Assembly: GCA_021801305.1 (NCBI GenBank)
Contig: JAJYYD010000013.1
Coordinates: 1-18,285 of the forward strand
Direction of reading: 5' to 3'
DNA: 18,285 nt
DNA from: Thermoplasmata archaeon
GTDB lineage: Archaea > Thermoplasmatota > Thermoplasmata > Thermoplasmatales > Thermoplasmataceae
The notes under the pieces: model-generated
Seen by the model: only the letters and a program-made list of their open reading frames with translations
Databases searched by the model: none
What the model was told of the DNA's origin: nothing
Made by a program: the position numbers and the translations under genes
In this document: one piece after another, positions 1 through 6,478 of the stretch
Layout: the number at the start of each line of letters is the position of its first letter
Position numbering within the stretch: position 1 is the stretch's first letter

Positions 1-20
1 CTATTAGGTGATCCTGAGAT

Positions 21-479
21 TCAGTTAGAAGAAATCAGTTTTCTAAGCATTTCGGTGAGTTCACTCATATTATCGTCCAATATGGCAAAGAATGCACTAT
101 CAGTATCCTCGACGACTTTTATAGCTTTTCCAATCAGCTTTCTCCCTTTTTCCGTCGGAGATATTAGATGAGCCCTAGTGTCACCCGGGTTTTTTAACCG
201 CAGAACCAGGTCCTTTTCTTCAAGAGAACGCAAAACTTGCGATGTCATCATAACATCAGCATGCGCAAACCTCGCAATCATTACCTGCGTGGCTTCCCTG
301 CCGTGATCGTTCAACCATACAGTGGAGGCCAGGAGCACAAACTGTACATGGGTCAGCCCCGATTCTCTTAAGGCTGCTCTCATTTTCCTCTGCCAGAGAT
401 TCATAGTCTGCCAAAGTAGAAAACCTGGGCTTTCATCTGGTTTCTCAAATTTTGCAGGCATCTTATTTGGTGATGGCAT
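21..479 (-). CDS. MarR family transcriptional regulator
   Basis: Winged-helix DNA-binding regulator of about 152 residues, the usual MarR length. The recognisable core is LTHVQFVLLAS (about residues 42-52), a recognition-helix segment around DVMMTSQVLRSLEEKDLV (75-92), and the wing containing the typical NPGDTRAHLISPTEKGRKL pattern (97-115). The last third is helical and would form the dimer interface. The gene starts 12 bases after the SRPBCC gene stops, on the same strand, so the two form an operon with the regulator second. A perfect palindrome at 962-973 before the first gene is a natural autoregulatory operator. The ligand is unknown. Start ATG at 479; a second ATG six codons later is equally possible. 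The fold is clear; the regulated pathway is inference from the neighbour only. Confidence 0.9.
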   Translation of the reverse strand: MPSPNKMPAKFEKPDESPGFLLWQTMNLWQRKMRAALRESGLTHVQFVLLASTVWLNDHGREATQVMIARFAHADVMMTSQVLRSLEEKDLVLRLKNPGDTRAHLISPTEKGRKLIGKAIKVVEDTDSAFFAILDDNMSELTEMLRKLISSN

Positions 480-491
480 ACGCTTGAACCC

Positions 492-941
492 TCACTGAAG
501 CTTGCATATTTTCTCTATGATAATGGCCATCATTGCAATATTTTCCATTGTTTTGGGAACTCCGGAAGATATACCCTCTCCTATTTCCTTTTCTGCCCCT
601 TCTTTATCCGGGCAGAGAACTGTTATATGATTCGCCAGCCGAGTCTTTCCATCTGGCAAATCCGAAAAAGTGTGGACAAACTCTATCGTTGCTCCCAAAT
701 CATCAATAACTGTTTCTTCAGAGAAGCCCTTCTCCGGATCAGCCAGAGTAATCCTGTAACTCAAGAGCCCCTGCCCCTCTGGTTTGATTTTTCCTTTTGT
801 GCCTTCTCTGAGTGCTCCATCTAGAGATATGTCTTCGATTCCATGATCCCAGAGAGGCCATGATTCGACTCTACTATAAAGAGCCCATATTATCTCTTTC
901 CTTGCGTTGGTTACGATACTGTGTTCAAATTCCCATGTCAT
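492..941 (-). CDS. SRPBCC-family (START/polyketide cyclase-like) protein
   Basis: About 149 residues with the features of the SRPBCC helix-grip fold: an N-terminal strand followed by ARKEIIWALYSRVESWPLWDHGIE, where the WPLWDHG segment matches the 'W..WD.' signature of polyketide cyclase/dehydrase-like proteins; then GTKGKIKPEGQG, a central EETVIDDLGATIEFVHTF strand pair, and a long C-terminal helix. Such proteins bind hydrophobic ligands in a deep pocket; the ligand here cannot be read from sequence. A longer frame opens at 971, but the start at 941 is preferred because the extra ten residues overlap the promoter palindrome and the family normally begins with a short strand such as TWEFEHS. 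First gene of an operon with the MarR regulator, which suggests ligand-responsive control of this protein. Confidence 0.8.
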   Translation of the reverse strand: MTWEFEHSIVTNARKEIIWALYSRVESWPLWDHGIEDISLDGALREGTKGKIKPEGQGLLSYRITLADPEKGFSEETVIDDLGATIEFVHTFSDLPDGKTRLANHITVLCPDKEGAEKEIGEGISSGVPKTMENIAMMAIIIEKICKLQ

Positions 942-961
942 TATACTACAATAACCATATG

Positions 962-973
962 ATATGCGCATAT
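962..973. promoter_or_regulatory. Palindromic candidate MarR operator overlapping promoter
   Basis: ATATGCGCATAT is a perfect 12-base palindrome lying 21-32 bases upstream of the ATG at 941. A TATA-like run (971-981, read on the minus strand) overlaps it. A dimeric winged-helix regulator binding here would block TBP/TFB, fitting autoregulation by the MarR protein of the same operon. Seen directly; the regulator assignment is inferred. Confidence 0.5.
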
Positions 974-1218
974 ATAATAAGTGCGCTTATGTTTGCGATC
1001 CTATTTGCTACAAGAAAACTATACGGGTAAACCTTTCACATGACCCTAACTGGTCCACTCTAAGCGTAATTGACTTTCGCAATAAAAACGCGATCTGGAA
1101 AATGAAGTTGGTCACTTGTAGATATTCCTTCTATGACCCAGAACCCTGTTCAAGCGGGTGATTTTACGCTTCCAGTAGCTGGAAAAAGATCCTTCATTAT
1201 ACAATCACCCCTCTGTAC

Positions 1219-1828
1219 TCATCTTTGTCCATAGTTTTTGACACACAAATACAGGAAAGCGTTACCATAATAGGTTATTTTTCTCATGTTACCGTGACCC
1301 ACATATTTTCAGGGATATTGATATTTATAGCGTCTTTCGTTTCTGCAACGTGACCTGCATCGAGCTTGTAATGAACGGAAACGTAGAAATCAACGAGACC
1401 GAAACCCCTGTAGAATTTTCCGTCTCCCCACCCTCCCTTTGAAAGAACTATTGCACCAGCAGAATTGCCGATTATAATGCCTGTGAACTCAAATAACCTA
1501 TCCTGCAAGGCCCTCTGTTTTAACTCGCGATATAGGACCTCAGTGTCTCCACCTGGAAGATAAATCGTGTCTACCTCAGAGAATTTTCGTTGGATTTCGT
1601 TTTCAGGATCGGTTTGGCCAGAAACAATACCTCTTCAAAGCCGCAATGTGAAAAATAGTCACGGAACACCCCTGGATATTCAACTTCCTTCTCAAGTGAA
1701 TCCGAAGTCCATTGTATAACCGGGATTTTCCCTGAACTTGATAACTTCCTCACGCTCTTAAACAGGGTTTCGTTGATCCTCCGTTTAACGTCCTCGCACC
1801 CCTGCTAGATTGTGATTTGGGTGGTCAT
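1219..1828 (-). pseudogene. Broken peptidase S51 (dipeptidase E-like / class I glutamine amidotransferase fold) gene
   Basis: Three reading frames must be joined to rebuild one protein. An ATG at 1828 is followed after seven codons by an in-frame TAG; that frame then reads through RRINETLFKSV and GKIPVIQWTSDSLEKEVEYP to VLFLA near 1620. A second frame carries DPENEIQRKFSEVDTIYLPG (1612 downwards), GDTEVLYREL, and IIIGNSAGAIVLSKGGW, where GNSAGA holds the nucleophilic serine of the S51 family, down to NINIPENMW near 1300. A third frame continues KITYYGNAFLYLCV to a TGA at 1219, matching the usual C-terminal strand of the family. One stop and two frameshifts make a non-functional gene likely unless the sequence has errors. 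Family members cleave aspartyl dipeptides or are uncharacterised amidotransferase-like hydrolases. The family call is firm; the extent is approximate. Confidence 0.75.
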
Positions 1829-1870
1829 ACACCTGTTAAGAGGGTAAGATTTTAAAAATCTGTGGCTGTA

Positions 1871-1920
1871 AGTATTCCCTTAAAACTTTAATCAAATATA
1901 AGCTGGACCATTCTGTCCTA
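1871..1920 (+). repeat. Dispersed repeat, copy A
   Basis: Begins AGTATTCCCTTAAAACTT and continues into the core TTAATCAAAT, then a hairpin GGAC-cattct-GTCC at 1905-1918. Shares its first 30 bases almost exactly with copy D and much of them with copy F. Lies between the S51 pseudogene and the first VapBC module and overlaps the end of vapC1. Confidence 0.75.
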
Positions 1921-2310
1921 CCTGAACAGTTTGAGACCATTGCCCGTGAAAACTTCAAAGTGATCATCTAATGTATAAAGTGAGCAACCATTGTTTATTG
2001 CTATTGACGCGACAATTGCATCCATTCTTGGAACTGATCTTCCTTTTCTTTCTGTGCTTAGCTCCAAAACAGCCGATAGTTCACTGTCATTCTTATTGTA
2101 TCCCAGTGTCGGTATCTGCAAGACTGAATGAGAGTCTTTGGAATATTTTTCAATGTCATAAAGCACTTCATGCATATTCACCGAACTTGTACAGTATTCT
2201 TCCCCGCTTTCAATAACCCTAAGCATTAGTGCTTTCCCCTTGTCTGATTTCTTATCCAGAACTTCTATGATGACGTCTGTGTCCAGCAGAATCAATTTCT
2301 CTTCTCCCAC
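1918..2310 (-). CDS. vapC: VapC-type toxin, PIN-domain ribonuclease
   Basis: About 130 residues, typical for VapC. The four acidic positions of the PIN active site are visible: Asp10 in ILLDTDVII, Glu48 in VNMHEVLYD, Asp97 in VPRMDAIVASIA, and Asp115/Asp116 in LYTLDDHF. They coordinate the metal ions that drive RNA cleavage. GTG start at 2310 lies inside the end of the antitoxin gene (19-base overlap), the usual vapB-vapC arrangement, so translation is probably coupled. The 3' end runs into dispersed repeat copy A. The RNA target cannot be predicted. PIN assignment is secure; toxicity is inferred from family and pairing. Confidence 0.93.
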   Translation of the reverse strand: MGEEKLILLDTDVIIEVLDKKSDKGKALMLRVIESGEEYCTSSVNMHEVLYDIEKYSKDSHSVLQIPTLGYNKNDSELSAVLELSTERKGRSVPRMDAIVASIAINNGCSLYTLDDHFEVFTGNGLKLFR

Positions 2311-2504
2311 CTTTTCTTTTCGATCTCCTTAAGGAGTTTCTCCTTATCTTCAAATTCAATGCTTCCCCTTAATGACTTGAGGAGATCCTTCTTGCTCTGT
2401 GATTTGATCAATCTGTCCAGAAGATCGCTGAAACTCTCATTCTCCTTCTTGAATCTCTTTAACTCATCGTATACAGAATTTCTGATTGTGATGGTTTTTG
2501 ACAC
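2292..2504 (-). CDS. vapB: VapB-type antitoxin (RHH-like, DUF217 type)
   Basis: Seventy residues. The N-terminus SKTITIRNSVYDELKRFKK and ESFSDLLDRLIK form a strand-helix-helix dimerisation and DNA-binding unit; the charged tail rich in Lys and Glu (EDKEKLLKEIEKKRWEKR) is the part that typically wraps the toxin. This layout matches the archaeal DUF217 VapB family. The GTG start at 2504 gives the family's normal N-terminus (x-K-T-I-T-I). It precedes and overlaps vapC by 19 bases. A perfect palindrome at 2516-2527, 11 bases before the start, is the probable autoregulatory operator. Confidence 0.88.
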   Translation of the reverse strand: MSKTITIRNSVYDELKRFKKENESFSDLLDRLIKSQSKKDLLKSLRGSIEFEDKEKLLKEIEKKRWEKRN

Positions 2505-2515
2505 AACATATATTT

Positions 2516-2527
2516 ATGTTTAAACAT
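2516..2527. promoter_or_regulatory. Palindromic candidate operator for vapBC module 1
   Basis: ATGTTTAAACAT is a perfect 12-base palindrome 11 bases upstream of the vapB GTG at 2504, within a TATA-like A/T-rich stretch (2505-2535). VapB/VapBC complexes commonly bind such palindromes to repress their own promoter. Confidence 0.5.
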
Positions 2528-2587
2528 CATATAAATTTTCACAAAAAGACTGGAAAAATTGCTTCATTATAGATTATTCAATACATT

Positions 2588-2630
2588 AGTTTGAAACTTT
2601 AATCAAATCCTGACCGGTCCATAATTGCCC
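2588..2630 (+). repeat. Dispersed repeat, copy B
   Basis: Reads AGTTTGAAACTTTAATCAAA followed by TCCTGACCGGTCCAT. Matches the core of the other copies, with a shortened left end and no clear hairpin. It sits exactly between VapBC modules 1 and 2. Confidence 0.65.
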
Positions 2631-2675
2631 TAACACATAATTATCTCGCAGGAATAATGCGTGACAATGAACCCA

Positions 2676-3059
2676 TCACAGATCCAGGCTTTTCCGCGTC
2701 GGTACCTTGGAGCTTGCAATCTTGTGCAGTTTCAAATCATCAGTTACAAGATCGTAACCTGATTCAATAGCAGATATGAGATAAGATGAATCGTAGAACG
2801 TCAGGCCCACCTCCAGTGACAGGCTCAACGCAGAAGCTGGTGATGGGACAATCCGTTCCATTGAATCAATCAATTCAAATAGAACAGTGCCGGATTCTGC
2901 TGCTTCTCTTTTTGAAATTCTATTTCTGATATTATGATTCTTCCACAGAATGTTGCCTATCTCATACCTGGCAAGAGGGATCGTTGCCCCGGCAATGAGC
3001 GCACTGTACTTACCACTCTGAAAGAGGTTAAAAATTGCAGAGGCGTCCAGCAGATTCAT
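2676..3059 (-). CDS. vapC: VapC-type toxin, PIN-domain ribonuclease
   Basis: About 127 residues. PIN acidic residues are Asp5 in NLLDASAIFNL, Glu33 in LARYEIGNILW, Asp90 in LTFYDSSYL, and Asp107/Asp108 in LVTDDLKLHK. The order and spacing match archaeal VapC proteins. The ATG overlaps the stop of the upstream antitoxin as ATGA (3056-3059), indicating tight translational coupling. Different subgroup from module 1 (shorter N-terminus, YDSSYL rather than MDAIV), so the two modules are not recent duplicates of each other. The target RNA is unknown. Confidence 0.93.
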   Translation of the reverse strand: MNLLDASAIFNLFQSGKYSALIAGATIPLARYEIGNILWKNHNIRNRISKREAAESGTVLFELIDSMERIVPSPASALSLSLEVGLTFYDSSYLISAIESGYDLVTDDLKLHKIASSKVPTRKSLDL

Positions 3060-3283
3060 CTTTCCCTGTCCTCCCTGATGTCTGATACTATTTCATCCAA
3101 CTTTAATTTCGAGATTATGGGCGCCACTTTTTTCATTTTCTCAATTAAATCTTTACTTCTGGCTTTCCTGATTTCCTCCTGCACCGCCTTTCTTATAATT
3201 GCTGTTGGGTTCAATCCAAGTTTCCTTAATTCCTCCCTCTCTTCTTCTGAGATCTTTGCTGATACTGTGGTATACATCTTCAT
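3056..3283 (-). CDS. vapB: VapB-type antitoxin
   Basis: Seventy-five residues. The start MKMYTTVSAKISEEEREELR followed by KLGLNPTAIIRKAVQEEIRKA is the strand-helix-helix of a ribbon-helix-helix or DUF-type VapB; the remainder (MKKVAPIISKLKLDEIVSDI, then REDRER) is the charged toxin-binding tail. Overlaps vapC by four bases. Two similar inverted repeats at 3284-3298 and 3320-3334 lie directly upstream, giving a tandem operator. Confidence 0.88.
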   Translation of the reverse strand: MKMYTTVSAKISEEEREELRKLGLNPTAIIRKAVQEEIRKARSKDLIEKMKKVAPIISKLKLDEIVSDIREDRER

Positions 3284-3334
3284 ACTACATAATGTAATAC
3301 CTATATTATAAGTTTCAGTATTACAATATGTAAT
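3284..3334. promoter_or_regulatory. Tandem palindromic operators for vapBC module 2
   Basis: Two 15-base sites, ACTACATAATGTAAT (3284-3298) and ATTACAATATGTAAT (3320-3334), agree at 12 of 15 positions and are each dyad-symmetric (TACAT-A-ATGTA; ATTACA-ATA-TGTAAT). Centre spacing is 36 bases, a little over three helical turns, so two repressor dimers could bind one face of the DNA. The first begins right at the vapB ATG. Confidence 0.55.
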
Positions 3335-3409
3335 CCAATGTGAACAACAAAGGGAGCTCCTGCAGGCAGGAAACTCTTACACCTGCTCAGCTGCTATACA
3401 TATAACTTT

Positions 3410-3479
3410 AGTATTCGCTTAAAACAATAATCAAATCCCGTCCGCTCTATTTTTTGAGCATATTTACATTCGTATTTTT
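3410..3479 (+). repeat. Dispersed repeat, copy C
   Basis: Starts AGTATTCGCTTAAAAC, continues AATAATCAAATCCCG and then a hairpin GCTC-tatttttt-GAGC (3443-3458). The similarity to copy D continues past the hairpin through ATATTTACATT and weakly to an ATTAGAT/GATTATATC block near 3487-3501, making C and D the longest-matching pair. Lies after VapBC module 2. Confidence 0.7.
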
Positions 3480-3560
3480 TGGAGAAATTAGATGATTATA
3501 TCAGGCATTTGATTATATTTTTTTCATAAGTGATCATAGCGTCTCGAAAGTTTTGTAAAT

Positions 3561-3692
3561 TCAGGGGTGCCACTTCTGGAGCATTTCCTCGATCACGTCC
3601 GTGCATTCAAAGAGTTCCATCGATGTCATGTGCAACCATGATTCGTTTATCCCTGTGACTTTGACTCCATATATTACACAAAATTTGAGACA
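3561..3692 (-). pseudogene. C-terminal remnant of an unrecognised gene
   Basis: A minus-strand frame without stop from 3692 to a TGA at 3561 reads IYGVKVTGINESWLHMTSME and continues LFECTDVIEEMLQKWHP. The composition looks like genuine protein (amphipathic helices, sensible codons) yet there is no start codon at the beginning of the open part, which opens just after a TAG at 3693-3695. Most likely the tail of a decayed gene, possibly of a mobile element, because a dispersed repeat (copy C) lies downstream of it on the same strand. Not assigned to any family. Confidence 0.4.
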
Positions 3693-3765
3693 CTATCCAA
3701 TCTCATGCATCTGCTGATATAAAGTCACAAATCAGGTTGGAAATACTTAAATATCTATTATTCTG

Positions 3766-4251
3766 ATGCCAATTGAGATGGAAGAACACCTGAATAAGAT
3801 TATAGGAGAAGCCTGGAAACATCAGGACAGCCCTGAAGTGATGCTAGCTAAATTCCAAGAAGTTTTTGAGGAATACCAAGGAAATGCAGTGTACCTGTTT
3901 GAATATGCAAACGCTTTGGATTTCATGGGGAAGGAGACTGAGGCAATTACTCTATATCAGATTGCTATAAGACTGGGACTTTCGGGAAAAATAAAAACTC
4001 AGGCTGAAATTCAGTTGGGAAGTTCTCTGAGTGTTACTGGCAAAAATGAAAGTGCAGTTGATATACTGGGAAGAGTGTATAGAGAAACTAGCGATCCCGC
4101 AGCCCTGACGTTCCTGTGTATTGCTCTGTTCAGGCATGGTGAACTTAAGAAGTCTCTCAAGGCTGCTCTAGGTTTCATCATTTCGGGAAATCAGGGCCTA
4201 TTGCCAGATTACAGGAGAGCCCTCTCAAAGTACATTGATGAAATAGATTGA
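3766..4251 (+). CDS. Tetratricopeptide-repeat protein (TPR_5-like)
   Basis: About 161 residues, almost entirely helical, with TPR-type pairs: YLFEYANALDFMGKETEAIT (44-63), then LYQIAIRLGLSG; AEIQLGSSLSVTGKNESAVD (80-99); and ALTFLCIALFRHGELKKSLK (112-131). The arrangement resembles the bacterial and archaeal 'tetratrico peptide repeat group 5' family, small soluble proteins of unknown role. TPRs make protein-protein contacts; no catalytic motif is present. Start ATG at 3766; a second ATG at 3778 lies about 28 bases after a TATA-like CTTAAATAT (3746-3754), so a leaderless start there is also credible. Stands alone on the plus strand and converges on the Fic gene. Confidence 0.8.
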   Translation: MPIEMEEHLNKIIGEAWKHQDSPEVMLAKFQEVFEEYQGNAVYLFEYANALDFMGKETEAITLYQIAIRLGLSGKIKTQAEIQLGSSLSVTGKNESAVDILGRVYRETSDPAALTFLCIALFRHGELKKSLKAALGFIISGNQGLLPDYRRALSKYIDEID

Positions 4252-4319
4252 GTTCTGAACTTAGTGCGACCATTCAAAACTTGAAATAACTGTCGGTGAG
4301 TGAGGTTAAGATATGGATA

Positions 4320-5222
4320 TCACTCTCTGCCTTTTATTTCCCGATAAAGGCTTATTGCGACTGGACTTGTCTTCCACCTGCCGTTTAATCTGATTCCCGG
4401 AAGCTCACCCTGCGTGATTCTAAGTGCCAGATATTTTGTCGAGTAATCTGTATCGGATGCTTTCTTTGCTTCGTTAAGAGTTAATAGCCTGTCCTCCTCG
4501 GATCCAACCATGTCAAGCGCAAAAATGAGCGAGCTTGCCATATTCGTTTCAAGGAACTCTGTCAGTTTGTGCATGCCATCTCGATGAGCAGACTCAAGAG
4601 CATTCAGGTAGGAGTTCCTGTCCTGGGGGAGAATATGAATGAGTGGCCAGTTGTGATTAAGGAAGTGTATGTTCAACAAGAGCCTGCCAACTCTTCCATT
4701 TCCATCGGAGAAGGGGTGGATCGATTCAAAAACAAAATGCATTTCAGCAGCTTGGGAAAAAACGTCTTCGTGCTTCATTTCCATTGCCACATAATGCTGC
4801 TCCCATTCCTGGAGCAGAGAGACGATCTTTTCGACCCTTGGTGGGGAATACCTTGAGCCCGATATCCTGACATTTACCAATCTCCATTGTCCCGCGTCCG
4901 AAAGTATCCCATGAAAGATCATACTGTGCAGATTCAATGCACTTTTCATGTTGACTTCAGGTATTCTTCCACTCACCACTTCAGCCAATGCTGCGCGATG
5001 CTGTACCGTTTCCATCAGATCCCTTACTGTATGATTGGGCACAGTCATGCCGCTCTCAATCACCCTGGTTACCTCATCCAGAGTAAGTGTGTTTCCTTCT
5101 ATTGCATTGGTTCCCCATGTATTCAGTATGAATGATTCCTGAAGCGTCTTTTCAGGCAAATTGCGTATTGGGCCTCTATCCAGCATTCTTTCCCTTAGGC
5201 GATTTAATATGTGTCTATCCAT
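4320..5222 (-). CDS. Fic-family AMP-transferase with N-terminal inhibitory motif and C-terminal HTH
   Basis: About 300 residues. The Fic core motif HPFSDGNGRVGR is intact at 169-180: His169 is the catalytic base, Asp173 binds metal, and the GNGR loop holds nucleotide. Fic enzymes transfer AMP from ATP, usually to a hydroxyl side chain of a target protein. TNAIEGN (38-44) matches the (S/T)xxxE(G/N)N inhibitory helix; its Glu blocks productive ATP binding, placing it in class II with N-terminal autoinhibition. After the Fic fold, residues about 247-300 (LTLNEAKKAS, YLALRITQGELPGIRLNGRW) resemble an excisionase/MerR-like helix-turn-helix. No separate antitoxin gene is nearby, as expected for self-inhibited forms. 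ATG at 5222; a TATA-like TTTTATATG lies about 25 bases upstream. The target is unknown. Confidence 0.93.
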   Translation of the reverse strand: MDRHILNRLRERMLDRGPIRNLPEKTLQESFILNTWGTNAIEGNTLTLDEVTRVIESGMTVPNHTVRDLMETVQHRAALAEVVSGRIPEVNMKSALNLHSMIFHGILSDAGQWRLVNVRISGSRYSPPRVEKIVSLLQEWEQHYVAMEMKHEDVFSQAAEMHFVFESIHPFSDGNGRVGRLLLNIHFLNHNWPLIHILPQDRNSYLNALESAHRDGMHKLTEFLETNMASSLIFALDMVGSEEDRLLTLNEAKKASDTDYSTKYLALRITQGELPGIRLNGRWKTSPVAISLYREIKGRE

Positions 5223-5440
5223 AATTCATGCGATATACATATTTCATATAAAACTCTATATGTAATAACTGTAATTATATACTATTTCCATATTGCAACT
5301 CTAACGTTACAACATCCCGGTTACTTTTTCAGAATAAAACATAACCCCTTTGGCCCTTCACAGGACTAAATCTCTTGCTCCTCCTCAGGCAATCCGTGTT
5401 AACATTAGGTTCAATCTGAGACCAATATGACAATTTATGC
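5223..5440. other. Intergenic stretch between Fic gene and repeat D
   Basis: Contains the Fic promoter region (A/T-rich, 5240-5280). No credible coding frame or RNA gene was seen in the remainder, which leads into dispersed repeat copy D. Confidence 0.5.
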
Positions 5441-5510
5441 AGTATTCCCTTAAAATATTAATCAAATCCCGGCTGCCCAATTTTTGGGCATATTTACATT
5501 TGCATTTTAT
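5441..5510 (+). repeat. Dispersed repeat, copy D
   Basis: Begins AGTATTCCCTTAAAATATTA, continues ATCAAATCCCGG, then a hairpin TGCCCAA-ttt-TTGGGCA (5474-5490) and ATATTTACATTTGCATTTT. It is the best representative of the family: the left half is nearly identical to copies A and F and the right half matches copy C. Immediately precedes VapBC module 3. Confidence 0.75.
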
Positions 5511-5608
5511 CCTTATTCATCGTATTAGATTTACGATTATATCTGACGCTAGTACCAAATCAGCTTTCGACTCAGAAACACACCGGTGAAAAGACTTAAT
5601 ACATCTTA

Positions 5609-5620
5609 CCGTATATACGG
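5609..5620. promoter_or_regulatory. Palindromic candidate operator for vapBC module 3
   Basis: CCGTATATACGG is a perfect 12-base palindrome ending four bases before the ATG at 5625. Its centre TATATA could be part of the promoter, so repressor binding would exclude the basal factors. Confidence 0.55.
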
Positions 5621-5624
5621 CTGT

Positions 5625-5909
5625 ATGGTTAAAACCAAAATAACCGTATCGGTAGAAAAACCAGTAGTGGATAATGCAAAACTGGCCCTGTTAAAAAGAG
5701 GGAGAACTCTTAGCGATTACGTCGAAAACTCACTTCGGTCCCTTTCCAGTATGGAGATCCTTGGTGACCTGTGCAGGGAACTCAATCTTGAATGCGGATA
5801 CATTAGTGGGGAGAATGTAGAGATACGCAGGCCTGATCTCTCCGGCAAGGCTTACTCAGAAAAACAAGTCAGGGAGCTACGGAATGAACGCGTCTCGCGT
5901 CTATCTTGA
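5625..5909 (+). CDS. vapB: Antitoxin of VapBC module 3
   Basis: About 94 residues starting MVKTKITVSVEKPVVDNAKL. The N-terminal strand and helices (ALLKRGRTLSDYVENSLRSL) fit a ribbon-helix-helix DNA-binding unit; the tail, about residues 50-94, ends in EKQVRELRNERVSRLS and would contact the toxin. The frame is open from 5586, but 5625 is chosen because the family begins with a short strand straight after Met and because the palindrome at 5609-5620 would otherwise be coding. Overlaps the toxin gene by 26 bases. Confidence 0.82.
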   Translation: MVKTKITVSVEKPVVDNAKLALLKRGRTLSDYVENSLRSLSSMEILGDLCRELNLECGYISGENVEIRRPDLSGKAYSEKQVRELRNERVSRLS

Positions 5910-6324
5910 TACCAGCATACTGGTTAAAAGATATGTTAAGGAAGAAGGTAGTGAAATAGCTGACACTTATTTCCGTCAGGCTTACAGGGGGCAGACTGTT
6001 GTTTGTCTATCCGAAATAAATATCGGCGAAGCGGCAGTTGTTTTTGACAAATATTCCAGAAAGATGGGCATTGACGCCATGGATCGACTCCAGACAATGT
6101 TAAGCGAACTGGGTACACTTGAAAGATCCTCCTCTGTCGAAATTTATCCCGTAAGCAGTCAGGTAATCCGGAAAGCGGTTAAGACGGTAATCGAACATCA
6201 CGTTTACGTTGTGGATGCAATTCAGCTTGAAACCTGTATTGAAGCCGGGAGTGCATTGTTTTGCTCCGGGGATAAGGAACTTAATTCAACAGCAAGGAAA
6301 CTCGGTATAGAAACCGCTCTGTAG
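5884..6324 (+). CDS. vapC: VapC-type toxin, PIN-domain ribonuclease
   Basis: About 146 residues. PIN residues are Asp9 in VYLDTSILVKRYV, Glu44 in CLSEINIGEAAV, Asp111 in VYVVDAIQLETC and Asp130 in FCSGDKELNSTARKLG. The DTSILVKRY and VDAIQL segments are typical of archaeal VapC. Starts inside the antitoxin gene. The module is bounded by dispersed repeats D (left) and E (right), on the opposite strand from modules 1 and 2. Confidence 0.93.
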   Translation: MNASRVYLDTSILVKRYVKEEGSEIADTYFRQAYRGQTVVCLSEINIGEAAVVFDKYSRKMGIDAMDRLQTMLSELGTLERSSSVEIYPVSSQVIRKAVKTVIEHHVYVVDAIQLETCIEAGSALFCSGDKELNSTARKLGIETAL

Positions 6325-6435
6325 GCATCGAAACACCATTTTTTCGGCAATTACCCCCTTTTTGACTTGAATATGCATAAATTGAATGTACTCCTTGAAC
6401 AGCAGCTCCTGAAATTCGAGAATTCCAGAACAGTG

Positions 6436-6478
6436 TTAGCCTGATACATTAATCAGATTCCGGCCTGTCCATTCTGGA
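6436..6478 (+). repeat. Dispersed repeat, copy E
   Basis: Reads CATTAATCAGATTCCGGCCT then a hairpin GTCC-attct-GGAC (6467-6479). The left end GTATTCCC is degraded. It overlaps the last codons and stop of the small minus-strand ORF at 6453, and the same ORF-plus-repeat arrangement is seen at copy G. Confidence 0.65.

Noticed and set aside
627..1161. Three overlapping plus-strand frames of 65-72 codons
   Set aside because: Mostly antisense to the SRPBCC gene and its promoter; no domain or regulatory support.
1871..5510. CRISPR-like array from the recurring repeat
   Set aside because: Copies are 0.7-5 kb apart with whole genes between them, and no cas genes are present.
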